Positions 11,277-23,613 are shown, counted from the stretch's first letter. The stretch is DNA of 64,000 bases from Gambelia wislizenii (GCA_030847615.1 JAUMIR010000001.1:377686687-377750686), one strand, 5' to 3'. Made by a program: numbers and translations. Notes: generated by a model from the sequence alone, not told the origin.

Positions 11277-12690
11277 AAATTAAAAGTTCTTGTTTTTGTT
11301 TATGGATTCAACCTTTACAATAGTTTTCTGTCTTACCAACATGCTCTTTCCATTCACTTCATTAAATGGAGAAAGGGCACAGATGCATGCAAATATGTGA
11401 AAATGCTCTGCGTTTTATTGAAAGGCTTTTCTTTATTTTGCAAAAAGGTCACCTGTTCCTTTTCAGTTCAGGACATTCTCTGTTATTACATTCCAAAATG
11501 TAAAAGTGAAATAGATACTCTCAGGCCATATTTACAGGGCAGTCCTATAATTGAACAATCCTGAGAATGCATATTTAATGTCCTGTCCTGTAATTTTTGT
11601 TCTGCAAATGGAATGATCTCCCTCCCTAGTAATCATTGATGTTTGTGCCTTTTACTTTGAGTGCTGATGAAAATAAAAAAGGCTTTCATTACTGTTATTA
11701 CTTGAGAGTGTTTCCTTTTGAGATGAAGTCAAGATACGAGCAGGCTATGGAAAGAATATAGTTCAAAAATTTGTCCCCAAGCTATTTGTTCATTATACTT
11801 GAGGGGAAAACTTGTCTCCAGAGGTGTGTGTGTGTAATGTTAGTTTTTGTTTTTTATATTTCATTCTTTGTAAAGCTACACAGATTTCTAGGGAATATAA
11901 ACAGAATTTCATCATTGTGAATAGGCTTGCGTTACCTTGTGATGTGGTTGTTGCTGAGTTCATGATATTCTTTGGCAAGCTATGATGTACTAATGATGTA
12001 ATTTCTATGTTAGCTTTGTGGTGTGTTTGATAAGATGCCAGACACACACATTGCTACTAGCACAGCTTGGATAGCATTCAGTTGAACATCTCAAAAGCAT
12101 CTAACCCTCAAAGCTAGTAGAATTGTTTGTAATACATATACATTACGGCTAAAAGCTATTGGTTTGTTGTTGGCTCTGGTGTGTGTATGTGTGTGTGAGA
12201 GAGTGTGTGTGGATATAGGTCAAGTCCTTTGTGGAAAATTGTAAGCAGCTAGAAAAGAAACAAGAAGCAATTAGATAGGCATTTTTAATTATTTGAAAAG
12301 CTGTCACATAGAAGATGGAGTGGACTGTCTTCTCCTTTGCTTCAGATTAGAAGAAAGTAGTTTTGAAGAAATAGTAGGGAAAACTTTGTGAGAGTATGTG
12401 CTATTTGACAGTGTTGCCAAATGTCTTCAGAAGGCAATGGGCATGACGTCATTAGAGATCTTTGGGCAGAGGATGGATGGCCATCAGGGATGCTATAGCA
12501 GCAGATTACCAGCATTGAAAGAGAGAGGGCTGGCTATGAGGTCTTGCCATTGATACGATTCTATGAATGCTGATCTGTTTAGCTGCTAGGACTCATTTGT
12601 ACAAGTGCTTCTCCTTAGGGCTGGGAAGCTTCCTGCTCTCTGATTTTGAGAGGTTTCTGCTCTAAGAAGCAACCACACAATTGCTGGGGA
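10700..12690. other. intron sequence with one microsatellite
   Basis: Apparently single-copy intron DNA containing the (TG)n tract listed separately and short TG runs near 11825 and 12180. No exon recognised. Confidence 0.45.
11238..11272 (+). repeat. (TG)n microsatellite
   Basis: About 17 uninterrupted TG units followed by T-rich sequence. Confidence 0.95.
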
Positions 12691-12698
12691 ACAGGCCT

Positions 12699-12905
12699 TG
12701 GGTGCATCTACACTGCAGAAATAATGCAGTTTGTCACCACTTTAATTGCCATCCTACAGAATCCTAGGCTTTGTAGTTTTGTGAGGCACCAGCACTCATT
12801 GATAAAGAAGGCTAAAGACCCTGTACAAATCCCAGGATTCCATAGGATGGAGCTATAGCACTTAAAGTGGTGTCAAACTGCATTATTTCTGCCTTGCCAC
12901 ACTAT
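12699..12905. mobile_element. palindromic MITE
   Basis: Two arms of about 90 bp are inverted copies of each other. The left arm holds GCAGAAATAATGCAGTTTG and CACCACTTTAA, then ATCCTACAGAATCCTAGG. The right arm is its near reverse complement (CCTAGG/CCCAGGATTCC, then TTAAAGTGG and CAAACTGCATTATTTCTGC). There is no coding capacity. The ends suggest a non-autonomous DNA transposon; I could not fix the superfamily because the target duplication is unclear. Confidence 0.75.
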
Positions 12906-12972
12906 GGTTATTGTTCATCTCTCATCCTTCCAAAACCTAACTAGCAAGCTAGCAGAACCTTTACATGTGGTA

Positions 12973-13150
12973 GGCTTTGGGGACAAAAGGACTGTATCTC
13001 AGTGACAGAATGCTTGCTTGGAGGATTAAAGCCCCTGCCTTCAGTCCTCAGCCCCTATAGTAAAAGATGTCCAGCTATTAAAGCTGAAAAGGTCTTGAGG
13101 TTATGAAGAACCCTCCTAGTCAGAGTAGACTGGAAGGTTCTGGGAACCAT
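12973..13150 (+). repeat. tRNA-derived SINE (second tRNA family)
   Basis: The tRNA-like head contains CTCAGTGACAGAATGCTTGC and an AGTCCTCAGCCCC loop. The body has GAAAAGGTCTTGAGG and CCTAGTCAGAGTAGAC. The body resembles the segments at 38320-38425 and, inverted, 40058-40165. It differs from the Sauria SINE body. Confidence 0.5.
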
Positions 13151-13159
13151 AGTCCAAAA

Positions 13160-15281
13160 AAGTCAGGTTTCCAAGGTATGCAGTAGACAGTCTTGGCCCA
13201 AAAAGAACAGCAGACTCAATTGGTATAAAGAAGGTTCGTTTAAAAAAAAACAAAAAACCCACAAGCATTGAGGCTCATGCTGTGGAAAAGGTTGGCAGGT
13301 GAGTGAACTGATTCAGTGTGCCAAAACAAGCCGAAGAGGGAAGAGTTTATGATTAACAACTAGTGGGACAGATGGCAGCCCTTTATGTCTAGGTTTAGCC
13401 TAGAGTGCTGCTAGTTTCTGCCACTACATCTATTTATAGAAGCAGCTAGGGTGGGTTAATCATTAGACTAATAATTCGGCTAAGTATGCTGTACAGCAGG
13501 TTAACACCTATATGTGAGGAGTAGAGTAAAGTCAGTTTCTTTTTTAGTTATTCATAATCCAGACCACGGTAGCTGCTCTTTTATCAGCTGACAAGAGTAC
13601 AGTAGCTACTTTCCCAACTGTATGAAAAAATAGCAGCCGTACATAGGGATAGCCAAAGAGAAAGGTAATCTTATCTTAGGTCAATCCAACAAAGAATCTT
13701 GTGGCTTGAACAATGACATGACTACCCTTCTGAAAACGGTTATTTGAAGTCATTTACTTACTTCTCAAATGCAGCATCCCAGTGCATTCTCACAGTTGGT
13801 ATAATACCTTCCCCAAAATGCTGTAAAATCAGCAAGCACTGAAAGTACTTGTAATGTGTGTTCTGAAAAAGGAATAATAGTCCTATGCAAATCTGAACAG
13901 CAGAAAAAACAAAAAGTACCCCAAAGGTCTTCTGGAATAGAGAAAAAAGGACACATTATGTATTTGAGGCTATAGTACATATACAAGCTATAAACATTTT
14001 TCCTCTATACATTCCTGTGTGCATGGAAACTTCACAATTTTTCGTCCTGAGTATTAATTTCAAGGGTCTTATGCAGCCTTTGTTATCATATTTTGTGCCA
14101 TGGGGAGCTCATAAATGGTAGAATTGTGTTTCTTGCCAGGAGAGAAGCTCCAACATGTGCATGTGTAATGTTGTTCACCTTGGTCTCTGAATATGTATTG
14201 AAATGGAAGCTTAAGCTGGGCCCCATGCTCTCTTAATTACATTTTCTTCATTCCCTAACTTTTCTCCAAACTCATAACTCATAGGTTAAAACCCTATATA
14301 AAAGTATCTTAACTGAGAAAACTGGAAAGGACCTTCTCCTGTCCTCTTCTCAACACTATGTTGAATTTTATTAGTTGACTCAGAAGAGGGCAGACTCCAG
14401 TCTTGTCCATCACATCACAGTTTGCTAAAAAGACCCCCCCCCCAATAAATGCAACTTAACTCTAGCACACCATTAACCTGTTGTTTACTCAGAGGGTACA
14501 GTACCCTCTCAACTGGGTTGGCCAGATAATGAGAAGTGTCCATTATCAAAGTGCTGCTAGTTAAATATTAGTTGGACAGGGTGGCTGTAGTTTGAGATGA
14601 TGATGATAACAGAAGTTTAGGTTAGTTGACTTATTGCCCTGAGACAAAATAATTAGAAAAGACTGTCTCTTCTCCTGTCTCTCAAAAGAGTTTGCTCAAT
14701 TGACATAGGTTGCCAATGGCATTGCCTTCTGTAACACTAGAGATTGTCAGATGCTTATAGAGATTCAGTATTTCCTTTAACATCCATCTCCCATGGTCTC
14801 TCATTCTATACCATGGTAAAATGTAGACCATGAGTAAATTGAAGTGAATCTTTCTATTACTATTAGAGATGGCATTTCAGAACAACCTTTTTGCCCAGCT
14901 AAGCATCAATTTTTGAAGAATGACCTTTGGCAACCACAGCGTCCTATGGGGAAGTGATTTTTCATAAGAATCAATCCTGTAATCATCATTTGTATAATTA
15001 ATATAGCAAATTATAGCATTTCTGTATTAAATCTATTTTCTGTGACAAAAAAAGTTTTTTAATGTCCCATCCTTCGTTTTTCTCTTGGACACTGTGGCCA
15101 AATATGTAGGATCAATATGGCCATGACTTATAAGACTCATTTCAGTCTAACAGTCTGTTTCATTGTGCTTGTCTGTGCATGACCTTGAAGAAGCATTTTC
15201 TGCAGTGAATTTGCATTGCTACATATATTTGGAAAACAAACCATTCTTTCATAATTATAGTCTATCTTCTTTCCTTCAAAG
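13160..15281. other. 3' end of the MPPED2 intron upstream of 15282
   Basis: Apparently single-copy intron DNA. It ends in a pyrimidine-rich tract (TCTATCTTCTTTCCTTC) and the AG acceptor at 15280-15281. Confidence 0.6.
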
Positions 15282-15397
15282 GACACCATGGTTTAATGGA
15301 TGGGGCTTTAACTTACCCAGAGGTCAATCTTTGTTGGACAAATGGAATCTTATTCCTGAAGGAATTGACATATTAATGACACATGGACCTCCTCTTG
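15282..15397 (+). CDS. MPPED2: MPPED2 coding exon, third from last (partial gene)
   Basis: It encodes a conserved segment of metallophosphoesterase domain-containing protein 2, a class III metal-dependent phosphodiesterase-like protein. It begins TPWFNGWGFNLPRGQSLLDK and continues to ILMTHGPPL. If the total is 294 residues, these are residues 180-217. MTHGPP carries His213, a metal ligand in this fold. The exon is 116 bases: one base completes a codon from the previous exon, 38 codons follow, and one base begins a split Gly codon. The borders are AG|G at 15281 and G|GTAAGT at 15398. An ATG lies upstream in the same open frame at 15163, but it is intronic and not a start. Earlier exons, with the N-terminal metal site, are outside the window. 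Confidence 0.95.
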
Positions 15398-17990
15398 GTA
15401 AGTGACAAACTGATTGTATTCAGGTATCTTAAATAGAGAGTGTTGTCAGTGCACATTTCAGCTTTGTCATTAAGGGGCAGTCAGTGCTATATATAACCTA
15501 AGGGTGTATAAGGGAAAGGGCAGTTGGTCTCTGGGCTGTTCTACAGTGTGCAATTGTACCTCCAACTAGGGTGATTAAATACTTTGCAATAAAATGTGTT
15601 TCCTGTACCCTGTCCTTCTGCTGGTCAGCAATAACAACCCTTTGGAAACTAATTAGGATTCCGGTTTAAATATAGGGTTGTAGAAACATAAATCAGTTTT
15701 GCATAATGGTTTTACTTGAAGTTCTGAATCCCTGCACTGAACATTATGTGTAAGGTAGGGAGTGTAGTTGAATCTATGTAAGCCAGAGGTATCACCGCTG
15801 TGACATTCAATTGATACTCTCTATACCTACCAGGGTTGGATAGACAAACTGATAATGTTTAATTATAATTCTTGTTACCCTTCACCATTGGCCAGGTTGG
15901 CTGGGACTGATGAGAACTAGATCTCAATAAGCTCTGGAGGGACATTAGTTTCACCATCCTAATTTATATTGTCCAGCATTTGCATGGGATTTTACTTTCT
16001 GTGGTTACATTCTGGATTGCTGCTATACCATTTAAAAGCTCAGCACCAGGTGGGTGAGGTCAAATGTGCAGTCTCTTCCAGTTTAATCTTCAGGATAAGA
16101 GTGAGGCCAGAACCCACACCATTGCCTTTACTCCTGTATGAGTGGATCTTTTCTGGGGATGAATTAACAGAAAAGTGATCCTTGCATGCCCTTCAGTGGT
16201 TGCCACTGCTTGTTTTTTTTCCCTTCTATCAAAATTGTCTTTGAAAATTCCTCCTTTTGGCAACTTGTGCCAGCCCTGCCATTCCTCTTCCCCTAGATGA
16301 TGCACAGTTGTGTGACGGCTACCACTGTTATTTAGGGTTTTTCTCAATTTGGTTCCCATCCCCCTTCTCCTCTCCATGGCTGGCTGCAAGGAAGAAAAGT
16401 AATCCCATTTATTCTTCTCCATTGTCTATTTCCCAGTGTTTGCTTTCCATCCACAAGAGGTAACAGCAAGCCCACGATTTCTGAAGGATGCTCAGGGCTG
16501 GCTGAAATTTGGTCAGGGACTTCTCCCTCTGATACAAAGTTTTAGTTGTGGCTTAAAATACCATGGATGGAATGATTTCTAACTTTATGCTGTCTTTCAC
16601 CGGGTATTTGAATACATTAATGGCAGGGTATTTAAGATGTCTTGCCTGGATGTTGGATTCAATTTATTTCTTTAATTTGAATCATGAGTCACATTGCTGC
16701 ATATAACTACCAATTTATTACTTATTGTTCACATATCAGACCTTAACCTGTGTGGCTGAAAATTATGCCACAGTTTCTGCTTTTTAACTTTGTACTTTAA
16801 CTTTATTTTTATATTAGCTACATAAAAAAACGAACGACATGAAGCAGCTGAATGCCCCACTGTGCTGAAATAGTACTGGCCAAAATTTGTTCCTGGTGTA
16901 ACATCTTTGAAGTTGATTAAGTAACACCAAGGATGAATGTGCAGCCTCCATTCATATTTGATTTAGCTCTTCCTCCACTCAGATTTTTTCCACCCTTCTG
17001 ATCTTCATGCATACAATATTCCAGACCACAGACTTCTATAATAATTGATGTCAGATTTTATGGATTTTCTGCGTAATATGTAAACTCAGTGGCTTTTTCT
17101 TTAAAAGTATTCAATTAATACTGACTCACTAAGAATCCTTTCACAGCTGCCCTGAATTGCTTTGTTAGTGGCCAGGTCTCAGGAATAATGGAGTTTTGGC
17201 AGACCTTGTTTCTCTCGAAGTCAGGGATGGCTACTTGCTTGATTCAAGAGTTCCAGTGAGTGTGTAAGGTTCCATGAAGAGACTTCTCTGTACTCTTCTT
17301 CATATAATATCAAAGTATAAACACACAAGGAAAACTCCTTCATTCCAGATGTTAAGTATAAAAATAAAGCTCTGCAAGGCATACACAAAATTCTGTGTAA
17401 GGTAGGACTCCTTTATCTTCACTATCAAGGAATATTCTATACACACAATCCCATTTCCTCAAGAACAAGGATAAAAGGGCATATTCATGTGGTTTATTGT
17501 GTTTACCTCATGAGTTTTACACTGCTTGTATTTTGACTGTTTGGGATAGATGAGGCACTAAGGCTAATACTGTCCCATGCATGGAGAAAGTAACTATTAT
17601 AAGCAATCTTATTTGACCAATCTGCAAAGAACATTATGGAAAGTCCAAGGGAGGGGAAGGGGGGAGATGCGCTGCTGCCAGGAATAAACGCCATAGAGCC
17701 CCATGTTATGTAGAAGATTCTATACTTGTAGTTTAATAAATCAAATTATGTAGAGAAAAATGTTAATTGTAATGGAGGGGCAAATCTCACAGGGGGGAGA
17801 AAAACCCAGAAACCTAAAAGAGGCAAAGTGACAGTGAAAAGTTTCTTAAAAGCCATTGTATGCTTTAATGGAGATGTTAGGGTTACAGATAATGTAATAA
17901 ACCTTCTGTGAGTTATGGTTTCCTGAAAGTCTACATGAAGCCTTACCTGAATAGAGAAAATTAAGAGTATTGATTACATTTTGCTTTTAG
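15398..17990. other. MPPED2: MPPED2 intron (2.6 kb)
   Basis: It begins GTAAGT and ends TTGCTTTTAG. It is apparently single-copy. Three open frames around 16.1-16.5 kb have no recognisable product. No clear repeat seen. Confidence 0.75.
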
Positions 17991-18104
17991 GTTTTCGAGA
18001 CTGGGTTCCAAAGGAGCTGCAAAGAGTTGGCTGTGTGGAACTGTTAAACACAGTACAAAGGCGAGTAAGACCAAAACTCCATGTCTTTGGTGGAATCCAT
18101 GAAG
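17991..18104 (+). CDS. MPPED2: MPPED2 coding exon, second from last
   Basis: Exon of 114 bases encoding FRDWVPKELQRVGCVELLNT, then VQRRVRPKLHVFGGIHE (residues 219-255 on the 294-residue scale), with split Gly codons at both borders. The motif FGGIHE replaces the GHxH motif of most class III metallophosphoesterases. Gly252 is encoded at 18092-18094, where most relatives have a catalytic or metal-binding His. His254 is kept. Mammalian MPPED2 is known to have Gly at this position, which is linked to low phosphodiesterase activity. The substitution is therefore shared with mammals rather than a lesion here. Splice borders are TTTTAG|GT and GAAG|GTAAGA. The phase agrees with both neighbouring exons. 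Confidence 0.95.
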
Positions 18105-18375
18105 GTAAGAAAGAGACTTAACATTTGCTAAGGCAGTAGCGGAGTAAGAACACAAGCCTAACTCACCGAGATGGTTGAGCCAATAGCAGGCCATTGAATC
18201 CCAACCCCTAGGGAACACTAGAAATTGCTTAGTACTGTTCTGACCTAACTTTGTCTATACATCAGATTTTTGACAGTGCAGAAATTAAAGTTACAGTAAA
18301 TGAAAAGAAGATCCAAATCACCTAGCATCTTTATCCTTGACTTCTGATGCTTCAAGGTACACTGCTTACCCACAG

Positions 18376-18550
18376 CAGCCTTTCTCAACCTTTTTAGCAT
18401 GGAGAAACCCTTGAAATAATTTTCAGGTCTCTGGGAACTCCATAAAAATGATAATATCTACAGCTCAAAAAAAGGAGGGTTGTTTGTTTCTTTCAGTCAC
18501 AATCCCTCACAGAATCCCAGGATTCCAGGAAACCCTGGTTGAGAAACCTG
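18376..18550. mobile_element. hAT-like MITE, copy A
   Basis: Terminal inverted repeats are CAGCCTTTCTCAACC on the left and GGTTGAGAAACCTG on the right. The interior (AACCCTTGAAATAATTTTCAGG, in part, and ATCTACAGCTCAAAAAA) matches the copy at 27069-27265. Flanking octamers agree at 5 of 8 bases, consistent with an old hAT target duplication. The element is about 175 bp, non-coding and within an MPPED2 intron. Confidence 0.75.
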
Positions 18551-18689
18551 GTCAACAGTATTAGAAAAGAAAATATGGGTCAGTCTGTCTTGGAGAGAAC
18601 TGAACACCAGTATCACCATTGGAAAATATGATAGTGATTGAAGTGTTAGTCAGTAGGAAAAGGGGAAAACTTAGATTGAGCCACAGTGC

Positions 18690-18800
18690 TGAATTTGCAA
18701 GACACGAGCAGGCCTGTTGATGACCAGGTCTCTTGGCACTCTCTCATTCTTAGGGTTGCCATAAGTCAAAGCTGACTTGACAGTAAATAACAGCAGCAAC
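18690..18800 (+). mobile_element. BovB (RTE) LINE 3' tail
   Basis: GGTCTCTTGGCACTCTCTCA, then TAGGGTTGCCATAAGTCAAAG, in part, CTGACTTGACAG and AACAGCAGCAAC. This matches the 3' end of the BovB copy that ends at 51014. No coding part is left. Confidence 0.6.
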
Positions 18801-18879
18801 ATTTATTTAAAAATCTGGATTGAATTTCACATTATTTCTTTTAATAGCTTGTAGAGATTTCAGATGAACTTTTCAAAAC

Positions 18880-19702
18880 ATTATCCCGTAAGCCAGCTGC
18901 CCAGAATTACGTGGCGGCTGTTTTGCGGGGCCTGGAGGGTCCCCCGACAATCACCCTGCGCCGCCATGCTGAGTCTCTGCTTCCCAGCAGGCTTTGCCTG
19001 GCCGGGAAGAGGTATTGTAAATTGATCAATCAGGGAGAGGCTCCCTCTCCATGATTGGCCAATTTGAATTTGCCACAGCCAATCAGGGGCAGGAATGGCC
19101 CTGGCCTCTGATTGGCTGGGAGGGAAGGCCTGCTTGAGGCAGCAGGTTTTTTCCCCTGGCCCAGCAGTCGGGTATTTAGTCCCGACTGCAGCGCCGGACC
19201 AGGCAGTGGCTCACAGAGTGCCAAAGACCCACCCACCCTCCCTCTGTTCTATTGGTATATTGTGCTTTGTTATTGTTCTAATGTTTTTATTGTTCTCATG
19301 TCACAACTTTCAGTGAGGTTGGCAGTTGGCATGGAGTTCTGATCCAATCTCAGGGGTTACAGGGGTCTCCTTCAAGTTCTAGGCCACGTTCAAGTTCACT
19401 GAGACCCCGGGATGGGGTCCAGGATATGCACGCCATTTGGGGGCGTTTGGTCCTGGAGTCTCCCTCCCCTTTTCCAGGAAGTGTTGGATCACAGGTTATG
19501 GTGACCCACAGGGAAGGAACAGAGGCGGGTAGGTGAATGGTAAGCCTACAAGGACTCCTCCCCAGTGGGGCAGATGGCTGTCGGCAGGCGGGCCAACAGA
19601 GGATTCATCAACCAGACAGGCGGGTTGATTGATGACTAGGATTTGAACTATGTGCCAACCTAAGCAACTATCTTCAAAGAAAGTTGTGGCCATTTACTGC
19701 CA
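18880..19702. mobile_element. GC-rich insert, possible LTR retroelement fragment
   Basis: This stretch is clearly richer in G+C and CpG than the rest of the intron. It carries four ATTGG/CCAAT motifs between 19052 and 19130 and a TATTTAG box near 19173, followed by a GC-rich start-like segment. That layout resembles the U3 promoter of an LTR. I could not identify paired TG...CA ends, a coding region or a second copy. An unmethylated regulatory CpG-rich segment is the alternative reading. Confidence 0.35.
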
Positions 19703-20980
19703 ATACACACACACACACACCATCTTATGTAATATTTCTGAAAGTATCACTGTATCTGTGTCTTATTGGGGTAAGGGTGAGGGGAGGGGGACCATTTCAC
19801 ACCTTGCCACACAATGTTAACTTCAAGTCAGGGAAATTTGTAGCACAATAAGCTTCCATTGCTGGGCATGAGGTAATAAGAGATTACTTAAAATACATTG
19901 TGTGGGTTTTTTTTAAGTACTTAATGAACTTTTTATATCCTAGTGAGATAAATACTAGAAGTGCTATCTGGAAAAAAAGAGGAAGACTTTGTGACCCCAG
20001 AACTAAAAATTACATATCTAAATGCTTTATATTTCACATCTCCCCCACCCCATGATGGTTTTTCTGCTGCCTCTAATTAAGCTCTCTGTAGGCTGGCAGA
20101 GTTGGAGGACTTTACAGAAGAGACAGCAGCTCTCTTGCAGGGCATTGTTGATTTCCCCCCAGTCCACATGACTGTAAAGCAAATGAGTTTTTATGCCTGG
20201 GTTGTAAAGTCCTGTAAACAAGGACTTTATAATGAAAAACCATGACAAGAGATTGCACAGCAGCAGCCATACAAGTACTCATGCATCTAAGGAGGGACTG
20301 GATACTTTTGTATAAATATTAATGCACATATATCAGTGCTAAAAGAATACAAGAAGAAAATAAGAAGAAAGTCTTTACTATAGCATGCAAATTGCCTGCA
20401 GCTTTTATAGTTGCATTGCAAGTTGAAAGTAATCAAAACTTCCAGTGGCATTAGTGTTAGGCTGATGGAAAGCAAGAGATTCTTAACATGGGAGATCATT
20501 ATGAAAAACTACTATGAGGCCCAGCATTGTACAATTTGTTTACAACTAGGTTGGTAATGCATACTGTAAGTATAAGAGGAATTTAATGAGCATTCAGAAG
20601 GACTAAGATGATACAAATTCTACTCATATGAGTTGTTCCATCAAACACAAAAGAAACTGCTCATTAAAATAAGCAGAGTTAAAATTTGGCCTAAATTATT
20701 ATTCTTAATGCTTAGGTCAGATGAACCCATCTATAATCCTTTAAATAGAACATAGTGCTAAAAGCTAAAGTGACAAAAGAACTAGCAGCATTCTGACTCT
20801 GTCAGCAGCAGAGAGGGGAGACACACAGTTGTAATCTAAATCAGGTTCCCTTCACAGAACATTGACTCTGGTCTATGTTCACCTTCCAACATGTAGTGCT
20901 TAGGAGGGCATCCCGGAGACAATAGGGCAACTTCTTCTCTGAGGGCGGAAAGAAAAGTCTACCCTTGGAGGGAAAGACTT
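19703..20980. other. MPPED2: MPPED2 intron, apparently single-copy
   Basis: Intron DNA with a short (CA)n run near 19706. No exon or known repeat recognised. Confidence 0.5.
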
Positions 20981-21192
20981 GGGGCCTTTTCACGCTACAG
21001 TGCTGTGAACTGATGGTAACTGTCATGACTGCATACTGTGGTTATCCTGGGGTTTGGAGTTTGGTGAGGCACTAGATGTCTGTTGCTGAGAATTCTAAGT
21101 ACTTCTCCCTAAACTGCAAATCCCAGGATCTGTTGGAAGGGAACTATGGCATATAATAATAGCACTATCACTGTATCGGATGAAAGGGCCCC
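20981..21192. mobile_element. hAT-like MITE with GGGGCC ends
   Basis: Terminal inverted repeats are GGGGCCTTTTCA on the left and TGAAAGGGCCCC on the right (one mismatch). The interior has inverted partial copies of ATCCTGGG...TTTG-AGTTT, as GCAAATCCCAGGAT on the other side. About 212 bp with no coding capacity. Confidence 0.7.
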
Positions 21193-22009
21193 TAATCTCT
21201 CATAAGTCTCATCTTTGAGGCTGTGGAAAGATTCCCAGGAGGTGCTCCCCAGGTGTTGGAGTACTGATGTCATAGAGGGGAGAAAGGAGTTGTGTGCTAG
21301 GAGTGCTTGTGGATTCATAAAAAAACCAAAGGTCTCCTTTACCCTGGCACACCTCTGGAATAAGAGAAAAATGCTGCTGACTTGCCACTGACACAGTTTT
21401 CTTCCTTTAACTTTTGTTGTTTAAAGCTCCATGTAAATAACAGAATATAAGAACAGAAAGAATAAGAATTAGCAGCTATAGAGGTTAACACGTTTAGCAA
21501 CTTTATTTTGTCACTGGAGGAGACCCAGTGCAAAATTACTCATAATAAAATGGGATTTACTTCTGAGTAAACAAGCATAGGCAGTTAATAGCACCTGAAA
21601 GGAGTGAAATATAGGTAGCAAATGTTGCCTGATGTTGTACATCATCCCAGGAGCCCCAGTGGGTTCAGAGTCACAAATGCCAAAAGCAACCAACCAAATA
21701 AATTCTAGATTATAAAAGAACTAAGGAACGATGAAGGAAAGGGGGTGGGGTGGAATGTGCCTTTGTTTTCAGTTCAATTTTTTTTGAACAGGTGGTTCTT
21801 ATTAAAGCAGAAAAGCCTATTGCATTATTTTTTAAAAATGGAAATTATATGGTGACTTTCCACTGCTCAGAATACTTAGAAAGACTTAGCTGAACACAGT
21901 TCCAAAGGCCTGCTTACAGAAACCCTTTTCTTTTTGCCCGCCTGAGGCACTGCACTAGGTCAGCATTGTTTGTTTGCATTATAGTAAGTGTGACACATTT
22001 TCCCTACAG

Positions 22010-22128
22010 GTTACGGCATTATGACAGACGGTTACACAACATACATTAATGCCTCCACATGTACAGTCAGCTTTCAACCAACCAACCCACCAATTATATT
22101 TGATCTTCCAACCCCGCAAGGATCATGA
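22010..22128 (+). CDS. MPPED2: MPPED2 terminal coding exon
   Basis: It follows acceptor CCCTACAG. It completes Gly256 and encodes YGIMTDGYTTYINASTCTVS, then FQPTNPPIIFDLPTPQGS and TGA at 22126-22128 (residues 257-294). Together with the two upstream exons this gives 115 full residues, in uninterrupted phase, of the C-terminal half of the metallophosphoesterase fold. The C-terminus matches vertebrate MPPED2 closely. MPPED1, the paralogue, is the alternative, but the residues fit MPPED2 better from memory. No frameshift or stop lies in the three exons, so the gene appears functional. The function of the protein is only partly known. It was first noted as a fetal-brain transcript in the WAGR region of human chromosome 11. 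Confidence 0.95.
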
Positions 22129-22313
22129 AGCACTACTGCATTGGGGGAAGGTCAATAAACTGCCATTTTTCTAATTTTAAAAAAACATACATTCTCCTAA
22201 CATGTTTCTTTACAAATAATGTGGGGCTTTTTTTGTAAATTGTTGGTACAAAAGGGAAAAAGAGATAGTTCGTGCTTCTTCTTTTTGAAATGCAGCATCC
22301 ATTTAAAATTTAA

Positions 22314-22319
22314 AATAAA
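22314..22319 (+). promoter_or_regulatory. MPPED2: proximal polyadenylation signal
   Basis: AATAAA about 190 bases after the stop codon, followed by TTTTATGTTTTATT. It could give a short 3' UTR. Another AATAAA at 22154 lies only 26 bases after the stop and is less likely to be used. Confidence 0.5.
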
Positions 22320-23613
22320 GCATTGTGAATTTGTAAAATGAAGTTTTATGTTTTATTAATTATCTTGCCATTGTAAATTGTTAGCGTTCTCAAAGGACAG
22401 CCAAGCTTTCTTTTAATGAGTGAGACACCTTATTTTAAATATTATTAAATGAGATTTTAAAAGGCAGTGTTTAAAAAAAAAAACACCCAAATTTGCACAA
22501 CTGTTATTGTTTGATTTTTTAAAAAAATAAATAAATATTTCTAATGATAAAATGCTGCCCTCTCCTCTTTTTTCATTTTAATTATAACAAATAAGCTCCC
22601 TAACCCAGAGTTTTGTGTGTGTTCCTGCATATATGTGGGCCACAATCCATCACAGAGTGGAGATATGCATAAACCTGATTAAATAGATGTGGTGTGGCCA
22701 TGGGGCTCTAAAAAAGGATGTGGAATCTCCATTCCTTTTGGCAGATAATGGTCTATATTAGAATGTGTATCAACTCCCTCTGTTGAGAAGAATGGAGAAT
22801 TCATTCTTGGCTAAACCCATCAGAGTTCCTGTGCCCATTGCAGATTGCTAGATCAGGTGTTAATCAGTTTGTCCACTGATACACATGCAGACTGTATACT
22901 GTAAACACTGCCTGTTAACAGGAATGTATCAGTGGGGCGGGGGAGCCTTCTAAAATTAGTTTGTCTCTGCCTGCTTTAATGACCAATTAGATAGCAGCAT
23001 CTTGTATATGATTATCTAAATTGTCACTGTTTGGGTGAATTTCTTAAATTATTTTAGCTTTAAAAAAATACGGGGATGAAAACTGCAATGAGCAGGTGTT
23101 CCATGCAGTAAAAACATGTAAATGCGGACTCCTTTTAAATATGGATTTTATATATATTTTTTGTGCATTATAACTAAAGTGAGGCATTTAATATTGTCAG
23201 TGTAGCATCTGCAAAATTATGCTGTACAGCACATCTAAATTATGATGGATGTGAGACATTTTTTTCCAAGTGCTCAAGGCCTTCAAGAGCTTGAGTTTAA
23301 AATCTTTGTGCAGTTTCAGGCATGTATAGAATCAAATGAATACAATCAAGCCTAACTAAAATAAGGCTTTGTTGTCCTTTATATTTAAAATATTCTTGAA
23401 TTGTCTTTCCATTTCTTCCCCCCCTTTTTTTTTGCACTGTGTGTAAATGCAATCTTGCTAGCACAAAATATTGTTGCAAATAGTTATTTCTGTTCTACCA
23501 CTGTAAATGCTATTGAGCTTTATTCTGTTTTATGTTATCTTCATGGAATTTAGAAAAGCAGTTGTTTCTTTAAATTTATTGCGATATTATATATCTAGCG
23601 GCCTTTATATGCA

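Noticed and set aside
15163..15405. An 80-codon open frame starting with ATG upstream of the first MPPED2 exon
   Set aside because: The first 39 codons lie in intron sequence before the AG acceptor at 15280-15281. Only the segment from 15282 matches MPPED2.
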